Positions 1-13,700 of a DNA stretch of 64,000 bases are shown piece by piece. The first letter of the stretch is position 1; each line of letters opens with the position of its first letter. A program made the translations under genes and the position numbers. Under the pieces are notes generated by a model. The model did not search any database. It was not told the DNA's origin and saw nothing but the letters and a program-made list of their open reading frames with translations. Source of the stretch: Zantedeschia hybrid cultivar (taxonomy: Eukaryota > Streptophyta > Magnoliopsida > Alismatales > Araceae). The stretch lies in contig JARZZO010000004.1 of the NCBI GenBank assembly GCA_030544215.1, forward strand, positions 18,464,501 through 18,528,500. The letters are read 5' to 3'.

Positions 1-1921
1 TTTTTTGGCCCACTTAGGTCCAACTCCCGGTTTATCCATCACATAGCCCCCTACTCCCGATATGCCTTAGATGAATAGGGTGCTAGGAGTACATGGCAAT
101 CGAGCTCAGTCGAGAGTGCTAATCGTCAGGTTTTCCGGCATTCAAGACCTTTGTCCGATAGGAGGTGACCAATGGGTGAGGCCGGAGTAGGAATGGGAGT
201 GAGGGCCGAGAGGCATTCGGAGGACCCTTGGACATGGTTGCTGCCCGAGAGTATAGGCCGAAGCAGGAGCTACTTAAACCGTTGTGTCGAGGGTGTGGGT
301 GCCTTACACGTCCGTACAAGACTACAAGTCGATCTTTGATTGGATGATCCTAAAAAAAATCTGAAAAATAAAAAAATCGAGCTGAAATGAACAATAAAAA
401 ATGCCTTCCTGAGCCCGATAATGATTTTTTATTTTTCATATCTTTTTAGTCTTTTGATTGGAGATTGGCATGTACAAACATGTAGGACATCTCGGGGTCC
501 ACTTGAAAAAAAATCAAAAAATAATTTTTTTTAACCCACTATACTGACCCTCAGTGCAACACTGGATTCAGTGCAGCAAGTGTTACTCAAAATCTATAAG
601 TCAAGGGCTTTCCAGTTTCCACTGCTCTTATATCCTCTTCGTATCAAGTGTCAGGATGTCAAATAAGGACTTGATAAAAATGCCTACTCCGTACTGTGGG
701 TTATCCATCCTCTAACTGGACAACCATGTACTCTCAACAAGGGGTCAACTCATAATCCTTGTTCTTTTTTTGGTCAGAAGTGTTTATAATGAAAAGAGTG
801 CACATTGAGATCTAAAATTAATATTTTCTTTTAAGTAGGAATTTTTTCTGTATTATCGTGATCATTCTATCTTCTTCTTAGATGATCATTTCTTTTGCAT
901 TGTCCCCTTCATTTGTAAACAATGGCAGACGTAAAAATTTTGTTGGATCACTCGGATAGTGGGATAATGAGGTCACTCTATTGAGTTGAAACTAATGGGT
1001 CAAAAGGATCAAACGGTTGTTGTGTCATGCATTACAATCCACGTGAATTGCAATGCATGACATTGTAGTAAGTATTACACAATTCCAAATTACACTTGCT
1101 GAATTAAATGGGTTTTGAGCTGAAGATATCCCTCAATGAGACATCATCGCTCTAACATAGTAGCATGAAACTCTCACTTCTCATCAACTCTTTAATTGCC
1201 TATTTTTCAATCAAAGTTGATATTCCTCTTCAATAAGCCACAAAAATATAAACACTATGCCAAATTTCATTGGAGGGTTAAAGACTCACTTTTTTCTTTC
1301 CTTTTCATTTGTATATAGTTTAATTCTAATGTCCTAGACAATTAGATTAATTATAAATGTACCATCTAATAAAGAAAATGGAGGTAGTTGTTAGATACGA
1401 CCAAATAAATTCAAATGATATGTATGAGATGATCATGGATAGGCAAGAATAAGCACAATAAATAAAATTATAATAGATGGATCTCTTGCCCCTAGCAAAT
1501 ACTGTAGAAGACAAAATATTGATAAATGATATATAGAACAATCAAGAACAAGTAGAAATATGGACATAAAATAATGTTTAACACATAGATCTCTTGCCGC
1601 CAACATGTATTCAAGATGGCAAATAATGGCAATATATTGTCAACAATCAAAAGGACTGAACAAAATTAAATACATTTACAGAATAACATAAGTGACATTG
1701 AGCTAAACACGAGTACCAATATCCCTACTTTGTGCAAAATTCCCTACTTAGAAATGCTCCCTGAGCCACACAAGTTTTAAGAATTTGAAGTTGGCATTAG
1801 TTCATGAGTAGAAAGTACCTCATGAGTGTGCATCATTGCATCATTTGGAGAATCCATTGAGTTTTTAAATTCATGTAGAACTTGTGCTCAACAATCAGTA
1901 ATGATCCTTTTCAACTTTTAG

Positions 1922-1942
1922 ATCTCTCTCTCTCTCTCTCTC
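1922..1942. repeat. (CT)n microsatellite
   Basis: An uninterrupted run of about ten CT dinucleotides lies directly before the 58-bp tandem duplication. Confidence 0.9.
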
Positions 1943-1944
1943 AA

Positions 1945-2060
1945 ATAATATACTTCACTTTTCCTCCATGTCTAATAAGATAATAGGAAGAAAATTAAGT
2001 TTATAATATACTTCACTTTTCCTCCATGTCTAATAAGATAATAGGAAGAAAATTAAGTTT
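1945..2060. repeat. Perfect 58-bp tandem duplication
   Basis: Two head-to-tail copies (1945-2002 and 2003-2060) starting ATAATATACTTC and ending AATTAAGTTT are identical by eye. No coding sequence is involved. Perfect identity suggests a recent event. Confidence 0.95.
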
Positions 2061-3876
2061 ATGTCTCTCGATCTAAAGACCTAGTAAGCTAAGATATATT
2101 TGAATGATTGAATCAATAAGTTAAGATATACCTGAATCAATGTAATATATTCATCTATGTAAGCCTCGGTCACCCAATAAATCTATATAATCATCTCCCC
2201 TTGAGAACTACCTAAGTCATATTTATTGTACTTGTAAAGGACTTCCCTTAAAAGGATATTCATTATGCTTATAAAAGATTTTAGTTAGTTGATGTGTAGC
2301 TCTTGGTTATGAAAGATTTTCATTCTAGTTTGTCTCAGACTAATAAGATCAGAGGCATAGTATTTAGACCCAAAAAAAGGTAAATGAAGAACCTACTTCT
2401 AATGGTTCCTTCCAACTTTAGATATAAATATATGTAAGCATGCAATACAAAAATCATATTATTATTATTATTATTCTTATTACTTTTATAGAAGCAAAAC
2501 CACACACACCTTAGAGGCATAAACACATGCCTTAATACAGGTCAAAACCCAAATTGATGAATTACTATTTGTGTGATCAACAAATATGGCATTCATTGAA
2601 GAGATCTAAGATAGATAAGGTTTGAAGGCCGATAAAGATCTTGTGTCTAGCCATCCTATGTAAAGTTTTCTGCATTTAAGGATGGAGAAGAAAGTACAAC
2701 GGATCAAGTCTTGTGAATACTTTGTAGTGAGCAGACTTTAATGTCAAAGAAATTTCTATGAAGAAAAAAATAGATAGGTCTGGATAAGAAATAGAGAAAC
2801 AAAACAGCTGCATAAGTTAAGACATGAACTTGCAAAATTTACGAAGCTATCCATACGCTAAATCAAAACAGAGGGGTAAGGATTTCTAAGGTCTCAAAGT
2901 GAATAACATGCTTGAAGTAAAGAATAAAAAATAAGACAAGAAAATGATATTTTTGTAAATATATCTTCTCAGGGGTTGGTTTATGGAATTGCCCATCTTA
3001 TTTTTGTATTTCTTGATTATCAAATTTAATATTTGGATGAAAATATCTCTATAGAAAAGAGATATCTTGACTGGCATAAAGATAAATAAGTAAAAAGAGA
3101 GAATAGGAGTATTTGAACTTTAACAAATTTTGATTAAAGATTAATTAGAATATAAGTTATCTTAATACACTACCGCTGACACTAACAACAGAAGTATTTT
3201 TGCAATTATTGTGTTGACTGAACCGGAATAATAAACCAGACGTGAAGAGTGAACAAGACGAAACTCATGCTTCTTCCGTACAGTGGCGACCCAGCATAAA
3301 TTTTTAAATTTTATTTTAAGAGTCTTATTTAATAAGATAAGTTTCAAATTTAGATAAAAAGTGATCCCACTAGATTCTTTAGATGACCCACAAGATCTCA
3401 GTTTCACTCGGAACTCAATTCCATTAAATTTTTTTACATACTATTATAATTTATATTTATAATTTAATAAAAAATTTGTTGAGTGCATCTCGAAGGAAAA
3501 ATTCTTCGTAACGAAGTGTATCATCTTTATAGAAGTATATCATTTTTATAATGATTAAAATATATATTTTTTATTTTTTATTTTAATATTTTTAATATAA
3601 CAAAAATAAAATACCGATAAATTTAGTAATGATCCGAGTGACCCACTGGACAAAATTTTTACGCATCCCACTACTTTGATATGTTATAGATTAAGAAATC
3701 TCTAACTATATGTGCCGGGGAGCTGAAAGTGAAGAGAAAGCTCATGTGATCATCAAATCTGCACCGCCTAGATAGGAATTAAAATTAAGTTATTTATGAG
3801 AACGGTTTTGCCTAAGTTGGGTTCCTGCTTTAATGAAGTAAAGTACCATATTTGTATATGAACTCATAAATCTTCA

Positions 3877-4153
3877 GCCCTACTTTGATTGCAAAATAAG
3901 TTATTTGGAATTACTTATTCGGAATAACTTATATTAGAATAAGGAATGCTTCTGTTTGATAGTTTTGTGGGACTTATTGACGGAATAAAAAGAATAAGTA
4001 ATTCTTAAGTTTAAGGTGGAATAACTTATTCTCCTTATTTTGGTATAAGTAATTCTGACGCGATATAAGTCATTCCGTCCATCAAATTAGAATTAACCTT
4101 ATTCTAAGAATAAGAGTTATTATTCTTCTTCTATTCTCTAATCAAAGTGGCGC
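3877..4153. mobile_element. Tourist-like MITE in the promoter region of the 33-kb gene
   Basis: The ends are inverted: GCCCTACTTTGATTGC at the left and, on the opposite strand, GCGCCACTTTGATTAG at the right. The interior is rich in AATAAGTTATT/GGAATAACTTATTC strings, as in the elements at 18632-18980 and 44256-44597. No transposase is encoded. A clean TAA duplication is not visible here, so the boundaries are approximate. It lies about 0.5 kb upstream of the ATG at 4636. Confidence 0.6.
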
Positions 4154-4635
4154 TCACATATTACTATAAATATCCTTGACATTTTTAAAAAGAGTTGCGG
4201 TACACTTCTCTCAATAAAATGACTCTAACTTAAATTTCTGTATATATATATTCTTAAATTTACTAGAATTTTGTGAATACACCTCTTACTTTCCTACAAT
4301 TTACAAAATCTTTTTGATATATTTAGTTGAAGTTTATAGCATTTTAGTAGAAACGTATGATTGTAATCTTTCTAAAGATAACAGGAGCATTTAACATAAT
4401 ATGTCAAAGAGCATTTATAATAGTATGTGAAAGTCAAGAGTAAACATACGAATACAGCAGTCTTTAGGGGTATATATGCAAACAACTAAAAGAAGATTTA
4501 ATTTAAATTTAACCAACTTGAAATGAGTTTCTAACAAATTTTTCATTTTTTGTGGTGATTTATTTGTTTGAGAGCTCTCCATCTCCAATCTGGATTCCCT
4601 CCCTCTCCCTCCTCGGTAGAACGCCCAGGTTTTGC

Positions 4636-4744
4636 ATGGCCGGCGCGTCCGCTTCCTCACCCTCGCTGCACAGTTCAGGGATGCTGTCAAAGGAGCAACT
4701 GGTCCACCTTTTCAACCGCTTCTCCTTGCTCACTTCCTTGCCAG
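4636..4744 (+). CDS. Exon 1 of the 33-kb gene
   Basis: Begins ATGGCCGGCGCG and encodes a Ser-rich N-terminus followed by LSKEQLVHLFNRFSLL. It ends CCAG before GTCCTC, a weak but canonical donor, leaving one base of a split Asp codon. The upstream leader (about 4560-4635) is CT-rich; no convincing TATA box is visible. Confidence 0.88.
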
Positions 4745-7700
4745 GTCCTCCCTCCCCACTCCCCTTCCTTCCTCTCCGAAAAATCTCTTTTTTTTTTGAC
4801 GGACCTTAGGGAACTCTGTTGTTTCGTCTCTTGCAGATGTTAAGAGGCGGATCAGGGAAGCTGTGAAGGACAAGCAGGTGAAAGTTTAGAAGAAAAAGAC
4901 CCACTTTGCTCATGATTCTTCTCAGCCTGCGTATGCTGTTACTTGCTCTCTGCCGTGCTTGGTTGTAGTTTCTTTTGTAATTTCAGATTGTCACGTGGCA
5001 TGCTTTAGGAGTGGTGATCATGGGAAATGGGTAGTGTCAGCCTGTCAGGCCCTTGATGGGTTTATGTGGTCTTTTGTGATGGTTTGTTGTGGCTATGCTC
5101 TTCTTTAGGGGTTCTTGGTGTTTTCTTATCAATGTCGTCTTCTGGTGGTTTGGGTTTTAAATTATAACTGAGTGTTCCTGATTTCTGACTGGTGGGGTTT
5201 GTATTTGTTGCTAAACATTGGAAAGTGATCAACTTTTGGTGATTCTGGAAGAATCATCGGCTTTATGAAAGTTGCTAAATTTGTCTCTGGGTGATGTGGA
5301 AATTGTCCAAGGCTGACTTGGAAATGATGTTGTTGGTTTTCAGATTTGGGTTCAAAGATGAAATGAAATGAAGAATCAATTGATTTGGGTGACTTGAATT
5401 AACTCAATCTTTTTGATTCGGAGAAGGTTATCCCTGTGGTTTACGGTTATTGGATTTTTTTAGTTGGTCGGTTGTGAAGAAACCCATAATTGGGAGTAAA
5501 ACAAGGAAGTTTGTATTTCTTGATCTCCATGGTAAATTCCACTTCACTTTGGTCAGCAGATGTAAGCATACAAGAATGCACAAATTGGAAAGGTTGATAT
5601 TGCATCAACAAGATTTGACTAGAATGTAGTATTTCACATGATATTGTCTATACTATGTTTGTAGTGATTCAATCACGAGGTGGTGGGTAGGAGGAAAGGA
5701 CTAACCACAGAGTAAGTCGGAGTGGAGCTGCTATGATGTGGAGCACAACTATGTCTGGGGGCTAGAGCGAGAATGAATCATATTAGTCCGATATCAAAAA
5801 ATGAAACAATTGCTGGGCCATGTATATGGGATTTAGATCCATAACTTGTGAGGAACATTTGGGAAACAAAATTATATGGGTTGGACCTAAAGCGGACAAT
5901 TCCTCTCAAGGGTTGGATCGGGCCGTTATAGAATGGCATTGGAGAGGGACCCGTGCAGTACGATGCAAAGTGGTTCGGGGAAAAACTACGTGGAAACTGG
6001 TTGGCCTACAATGACCTAGTCACTAGCAGAGTAGGAGGAAAGAGCTACCTGAAGCGGGGTAGGAGGAAAGAGCTACCCATAGGAGAGGGCTATGTGAATA
6101 AGTCAGAGTGGAGTTGACACGGTGTGGAGCCACCACTATGTTTGGAGGCTACGACGAGAAAGAATTGGATTAGTCCCACATCAGAAAATAAAAACAGTTG
6201 CTGGGTCGTATATGCAAGGTTTGAATCCACACTTTATAAGGCCCCTTTTAGGGACAAAATCATGTAGGTTGGGCCCAAAGTAGACAATACCTCAAAAGGA
6301 TTGGATCAGGTCAGTCCTTCATTTCCTGATATTAACAAAGGGAAAAATCCCCAGTATCTTACCAGGGACCCCTAAGTTATCAGAAGAAATACTGATAGGG
6401 CTCGGATGCACAAGAGTGAATTTTTAAAACCCCATAAGTTATCAGAAGAAATACTGATAGGGCAAAGTCCATGTAATCTGGGTGTGTTCCCTAGGTTACG
6501 TGATCCCTCTTGCGATGCTCTCCTGTTGTGGTGCTGAGTAAATTCGAATACATGAAACCTGAGTGTGAATTGGAGTCCTTATGCTGGCTAATGTACCTAC
6601 CCATTCTGAATCTATGTTACATCTCTGGGCATGTATTCTTGTTCACTGTTTTTGATTTATCGTGCATGAATTTTGGTGACCTAAGTGAAAGAGATTTTGT
6701 TGATGTGTGTTGATCACTTCCTCATGATATGCCTTCCGACTGCTGAAGTGGAACGGGATCCAACATAACAAAACATTGTTGCATAAGATAGTTGTGCAAA
6801 CATCACCACTGTGAGGAGCTTTTGCCTCTGTATCTTTTATTGTGATCTGGAAGCACAACATAAAGGAGGAGTTTGAGAGATTGTGTGATGGTCCAAGAGA
6901 GGAAAGGGTTGTTGATGATCTATAAAAGTTGAAAAAGGAGACAAAAATCTTTTATAGGGCATGCACCATGGTAGCTAACACTTGGGATTTCCCTATTCCG
7001 TAATAGTCATGTGTTTCATCCTTGCCATGTTCACCTATTATCTGGAGTTTTTATTAAGTGCATGCATTTGTATAGTCAACGTCGACCAAGTTCATTTTTT
7101 TGGGGAAGCAAACCTTACATGGAGAATACTTGCTTAAGAACTATTCATTTCATTATTCATTGGAGCAGATTTTGCTTAACATTTCTGTCAATTGTTTGAG
7201 AAGGGAGCTTAATCTTTACCCTCTCTGAATTTAAATTTATTTTTTCATTTTTAGGGTATCTCACCTATCCTAATCTGATTGTACCCCTTTTTTTATGATT
7301 TAATAAAATTGGTGGTGCAATCCACTACTTTCTTAAAAAAAAAATAAAAAAAATCGACCAAGTTCCAACTAATTGGGTTGGGAATTGATCCTACTTCTCC
7401 ATTAAGCTCTGTCATATATCTTATTTATATTTGACATGCTGCTTAATGTCATATCTTTTATTCATTGCATGCTTAATTTCATATTTTTTTTCATTACCTT
7501 TGCCCGAGTTCCTTTTGGTCTTCCTCTTCCTGACATGTACATTCCAACTAGTCATATATCTTATTTATATTTGACATGCTTAATTTCATATATTTATTTT
7601 TTTCATGACCTCTGCCCGAGTTCCTTTTGGTCTTCCTCTTCCTGACATATACATTCCAACTAGTTTCATGTACTTGGGATTTACCTTGTATTTAGAGGAA

Positions 7701-10700
7701 CCAATATAGTCATCACTATGATCAAACATACATATGCCTCGCCTTCAATATTTTTTTCACTTCTTGCCACCTATCTGCTTTCAGTGTGCAACTTGGTGGA
7801 CTATCTGATGTTAATTCCAATTATGGGTTTTGGACTCCCTTTTCTCCTGAGTGTAAGGAAGTATGACATCTCTTCTTCATTGAAAGGATCTCTAGTTACA
7901 ATTAAAGCATGGCTGCCATTCTACTGCATGTTTCCTTCTCAACTAAGGAATACATCTGGCTCAATGCCTGAAAGTCTGCCTCTCTTTCACACAAAATAAC
8001 GTCTAGTCTCAATCCCACCAACTTTGCCCTCTTTTGTTTGGCACTTTGTTTTGGGAACCTGTATCTTGGCATTTTTCTTATATTGAGGAGTGTGATTCCC
8101 AGAGTGCTTAAGAGCAATGGAAAGGCATACATCCCATGTCTTTTTAACTAACATCTGGCACTCTGAAATCATATATATTGGCAAATTTTCGTTTCCAATT
8201 TGTTTGGCATTTCCAAGGAAACAAAATTTTCAAGCTGATCAATTTTCTAAACCACTAACTGCTAGCAACCTAGCAGTAGCTAGGGATTCTGCTACCGTCT
8301 AAAGGTATTTCTCCTGTGCCCATATGTTGGCATTTGTTATGATTTTCACATAATAACTGAATTATTGCCATAAAGCTCCATGTAGAAGTGGAGGAGGAGA
8401 ATAAGAAGAAGACGGTACAAATTAAAGGAATAACAGGCAATCGGACCTCCAAGTAGAGAAGATGATGAGGAAAGTAAGGAGGGGGAGATAAGGTAGTGGC
8501 TACAGTGATTGAGTTCTTGCTCTAGTTGGGAACTAGTTGATCCCAAGCTGTTTCATGTAAAGATGGGCGTATGTGGGAATGTTTCTGAGATTTTTTTTTT
8601 TTTTGTAATTTGTTCTTTATCGGAAATGAACAAAAAGAGATTTAGAGTGAATCCCCACGAGAAAATTGATAGGTGAGTCAAACTCATGGATTGGAAAGTT
8701 GATAGTTGAGTCAAGGTCGTGGATCTATAATTGGACATTTGGACTCCTCTCCATGATCCTTGGTCGATGTTAATTAGATTGGTGAAATCACCAAATACCT
8801 TTGATTAACCTCCTATTAGTGATAGGGGTGTAAATGAACCAATACGCTTGACGAGTTGCTCGAGCTCGGCTCGCTTCCTACTTGATTTCGACTCGTTTAC
8901 TTAAGTAAATGAGCCGAGTTTGAATAAGATTTTAGGCTCGATTTATAAACGAGTCAAGTTTGAGCACCAATATACTCGGCTTGTGAACAGATCGATTAAT
9001 ACATTTAATTTAACAAACAATTTAAATGTTTATGAGAAATTTCAAACCCACCCAACCGGGCACATGGTGCCTGGTGTGTCCCGCCGTTTCTGTGTAGGAA
9101 GTTTATCCTACATTGGAAGATCTCTAAAGGAGACATGCCCAGCGCCCCTTTAAAAGTTTCCCGCCTCCTGGTTTTCCAGCTGCTGAACACAACTAAAATT
9201 TTGAATTGTTTACCCTGCTTAGCCCATGTGACTGATACGGGCTTTGCTTTAATTGCAGGCTGTGACTCTCGGCTGTTTGGGACAATCCAAATGAGCTGCC
9301 CACATCAAGAAAGAAAAATAAAATTTTGAAGTTTAATTCATTTTGGGCTCATGCGCTTGTGAATTGGGCTCCCTTGCGAAGTGGGCTTGAGCTCGTAAAC
9401 TAGGCTCGAGCTCGTCAAGTATTTTAATGAGCCGAGTTTGAACAGACCTCCTGGATACGTGAACGAGTTCGAGCCGACTTCGAGCCTAACTGAAAATGAT
9501 TGAGCCGATTTTGACCATGGTGAAACTCAGCTTGGCACGACTCATTTACACGCTAAATTAGTGATATCATCATGCACACACACACACACACAAAAAGACA
9601 TTAAATTGTATGCGTTTGTGGAGTGCGGACATTTGTGAAATTGGCCATGGCCCATAAGGTAGCTAGGTTAATTGTGACTCTTGGGTGAACAGATATGATC
9701 TAATGATTTAAATTGCTAAATCCTGTTTGAATTGGGTTTTCTAATTGGACTAGGATATCTAAGTCAGATTAGGGCATAGGTCTTGTCTAAATTGAGTACT
9801 TGAATCTTGATTAGGTTTGGATCCAAATCCTAGTTAGTTTAGGATTCCTAATTGATTTAGGACTAAGTCTTGATTATACTAGGGTTTGGATCCTAGGATT
9901 CCTACTTGGTTTAAGATGTCTTAATCAGATTCAAGATTCTGATGAGTATTAGAGCCTATGTCCTGGTTTGACTAAGATTGTGTCATAGTTTGCTTGGGAT
10001 TCCTAGTTGAAGTAGGATTCCTAATGGGATTAGGATTCCTATAATTGTTGGTTCTAAGTCCAGGTTCAACTAGAATTTAATTGTTGAGACTCTCTTTATG
10101 CTCCCTAGATTGGTCCCTGAATGACCACCCGTGGGGGGATATTATCTTGCTTAGGGGTGGTTAGAAGGCCTTTGCATGAGAGAATTTGAACCAAAGATCT
10201 AGCCTTATTTGGTGGCTATTGCCTTATTGTTCGCACACCCGGATTCTGAGCCATATATCCACCTGATGAGGGTGGAAATTTGCAAAATGGTCCCCCTACT
10301 TTATCCTCAGTGGGTGGTTACTATGAGTCTATGATGCCCTCACATGGGCAGATTTTGAACAAGGAGAAATCATTTGGTGAGGGTGGAAATTTACACAGAA
10401 ATCCTCTGGTTCACCCTCACTGGGTGGTGGTTATGATGCCAGCGGTGTTTTTTAAACTGCAATAGCTACCTGGTGAGGGTGGAAAAATTGCAGGAAAATC
10501 CCTGCTTCTTCCCTTTTTCTAATTATAGCTGGCCACTAGTTCTGGGCGGCCCCGCAGGTGGTGGGGGACCTGGCTTATGCCCTGTTCACGCTCACTGGCT
10601 GCCAAAACCCAACCTGGTGAGGTTTGGAGCAGCCCACTGGCTGTTCAGGGTGGGAAGATTCTATCCAGTAGGGATTGGAATACCACTTCAGGTGGGATTC

Positions 10701-13700
10701 TTGTCATTAGATGGACTCCCACCCTCACTAGGTGGGCTTTCCAGCCTTTTGGGGGGGGGGGGGGGTGTTGTTCCCCCACCATATGTACATATATGTGTCT
10801 GGCTGCTGCTGCCTGTTCTCCTCTTCCCTTCTGATTTTCGTTCTTCTTCCTTTGACCTGGGGACATACAGACTGTTTGGCTGCTGCTGCCCATTCTCCTC
10901 TTCCCTTATGATTTTCTTTCTTCTTCCTTTGATCTTGGGAGTCTAGCTTCTTTGAGGGAAGAACCATTGTTGGTTGGAGGAGAAGTACCAGCTGTATCTG
11001 TACATGTCTTCTTTATTCTCCTTCTGACTTTGGCCTTGGGAGACTCCCTTCTTCCAAAGAAACCACCACCTGTAAGTGCTGCTGCTGCAGCTTATGTTTT
11101 TCTTTCTGTTGAAGACCCTTCTGTTGTTCCCTTTCAACCCTTGACTCTGAGAAACTCAGGGATGATTTTCGATGTGCTGTAGTTGCCGTCACTTCATCCC
11201 TTCTTGGTTTTTGTTACAAGTGGGCTAATTAGAAGAGGGTTTTTTTAATCATCTCTCAGCATTGCTCATGGTAGACCCTGCATACAGATCACATCCTTAT
11301 TTTTTTTTATTTGATGTCTTTCTGATGCAGTCATTGCATCTTTGTTACACATTTGTAGAGAAACCTAGGATTTTGTTTGGTATGCATTTTCAGCATGCGT
11401 CTTAGATACCTCTTCCTGTTGTTTCCACCATGTTTTCTTGACACGGCTGATAGGGACAGTGTATTGGGACCACAAAATACATGGAACTTTGTTTAATCCA
11501 CTTTTCAACGTGCATTTAATTATGGACTATCATGGATATAAACATCATTGCTGCCTCAATTACACTAACTAAAATCTGATCACAAGCAAGAGTTAGGAAC
11601 CCTGGTAGAGAAACATTCCTTTAAGGTCCAACAGTGTGAAGCAGATTATATATATATATGCCAAGAAAGCCTCGCACTCATTACTCAGTAACCTTTGAGC
11701 CCTACAGGCAGAAATAAAAGGGCCACGGAAAGAGAGCCTAATACCTTGGAAGTAGAAAGCTGAAGTCCCAGGAGGGGTCCTCTGCTCCTCATTCTCATTT
11801 TCCACTTCCTCATACTTTACATATGAGGAAGAGGAAAATGAGAATGAGGAGCAGAGGACCTGGCTGTGGCTGCTGGTCCTTCTTTAGTTCTCCACTTCTC
11901 TTCCTCCTTACTTGGTGGCCACCAGCAAAGAAGAGAAGGACGTAAAGGGAAGCAAAAAAGCCCTATTAGGCATGATGTGCACATGACAAGCTGGTGGAAG
12001 GTGGTGTGCTAGTAGCCAGTGGCTGCTCATGCTGCTTCCTAAGGTGTGTGAACATGCAATTTGATGATGGTGGTTTTAAAGAAAGCAAAAATTACAAATC
12101 GACCTATGTAGCACAAAAGTAAAAAAAACAAAAAACAAAAGCCAAACAATACTTACAACTGAAAAAGATAAAGCTATCTTTTACTAATCATTAGCCACTT
12201 CTGACACTAATATAGCAGAACCGGATGGATCCTAGCCAGTTCTGATCCAATTTAGCTGGCCCCAGTCTTAGCTAGCTTGCTTTCTTTGGCGATGAATTTA
12301 GCTCCACTTCCTTGACAATTGTTCATGAAAACTTGTTCTAGGTTCAAACCTTTGGATACTTACATGAAATCCAAACAGGCTAGGCAGTAGTCTAGGTGAG
12401 GCAGATTTATTGTATGATGTCTGGTAATTACTATAGTCATATCTGCTAGTGTAATGAAAGTTATAGCTAATACGCACATCCTTTATGCCTCTTAATTTGG
12501 TGAGGTACCATTGGCTGTAATTCACACTTGAGGTTTTCATAAATTGAGGCTTTCCCCTATGCAGGAGGCAGTTGCTGTGACAACAATTATTCAAGAGGAA
12601 ATACTTCTGGAAATGGGAATTGGTATGCATCACAATGCTCACTTTTCTACTTAACTACGACAAGTTGGCATCGTTTTATTTTGTACACATTCATTTCCTA
12701 TGAATTGCATGTACTCTAGTTGGCTTGATGCTGGAACTTCTGTTACAGCACCCTGAAACTCTCTTGAAATCAAAGCAGCAACAAGGTGTTACTGTGATGT
12801 CCCCAGCCGTGGGGCCACAGACAGTCACACAAATCACACTTAAGTTGTGGTCTTGGGAAATTTGCAAGGATTAGTAAACACAACCACTTAACCATCCACA
12901 CACCCAAGCACAAGTATGAGGTTTGACCATATCAAATATCCACTTAATTAATAACCTGTTCAAGTACAACTGATTACGAATTCAGCGGAAGCTACAACTG
13001 AAATTTACAGGTGATTCTCAAAATGTTTACATCAAGCTGAGCCAAAAGCAAGTTAGACCTACACTAACTAGCTTCACGGTCTGATCTGCTAATCCCTCTA
13101 TGTTGCTCAGTCCTCAAGACCTGAAGATTTCAGCCTATCCTCACCCAAATCCCTGCTGGAATCACCTGAAGACATGGTTACTAAACTGCGTGAGTAAAAC
13201 TCAGCAGGCATCAAAACCAAAACATGCTTAGCATATCATTAAAGATCAAACTCGCATGATAACATACTTTTCAGATCTCACAGGTTCTAAGCAAAATAAA
13301 CTCATAACACCCAATTCATATGGTACAGAAGTTCTAGGTCATAATTCTCATTCAAACATAACATATCACCAGTGTTGCTTCTATAACTCAACACCTGCTA
13401 CATAGGTGGTCATATCATATTCCCAGTAGACTAACCTTGTCTAAAGGGCTCACATACATATAATCTTAGCACAATTTCAAATCTTAAAGTTCGGATAGAT
13501 GTCTAAACCACATCATAAGGTGTCATATACACCCGAGCACTTAAGACGATTACAATGCTCTGGTCTTGATCAACCAGCTGGGATCAGAGGCATTTCCTCA
13601 CCTGCCACCACACCTTATGGGAGGATTTCCACATAATACCCGTGTCCATCGGGCCATACATTGACTACTACCACATTAGACAATTACCATAGGCTCATCC

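Larger units (their letters stand above)
930..3663. repeat. Widely spaced inverted repeat arms
   Basis: The arm at 930-957 and the reverse complement of 3632-3663 share CGTAAAAATTTTGT and TCACTCGGAT, separated by a few unmatched bases. The arms bracket about 2.7 kb without a transposase. I see no clear target duplication, so this could be two independent copies of one short repeat in opposite orientation rather than the ends of one element. Confidence 0.4.
1..3870. other. AT-rich intergenic DNA without a recognisable gene
   Basis: All frames are short and contain no domain I recognise. The sequence is mostly AT-rich and holds the small repeats listed separately. The stretch near 335-400 resembles the interior of the Mutator-like MITE at 38537-38803 (both carry a ctttgat...gatc...ctgaaaaat string), so a decayed relative may lie there. 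The stretch at 3170-3300 is more GC-rich but shows no coding signal I can name. Confidence 0.6.
4878..12564 (+). other. Intron 2 of the 33-kb gene (7.7 kb)
   Basis: Contains diverged dispersed repeats (5.7-6.3 kb), a LINE tail with TSD, an imperfect tandem duplication, a hAT-type non-autonomous element, a hairpin-motif cluster (10.3-10.7 kb), a 77-bp duplication and a 39-bp inverted repeat. The stretches 7.7-8.8 kb, 9.6-10.2 kb and 11.0-11.7 kb show no gene. The region 9.72-10.08 kb repeats degenerate forms of AGGATTCCTAATTGG. Confidence 0.8.

Noticed and set aside
9020..9340. Possible TRIM or SINE inside the hAT-type element
   Set aside because: No promoter boxes, terminal repeats or target duplication could be found.
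10473..10946. 157-codon open frame on the plus strand in intron 2
   Set aside because: Composed of a G homopolymer, Pro/Gly low complexity and duplicated CTGCTG tracts; no domain, and it overlaps the hairpin-motif cluster.
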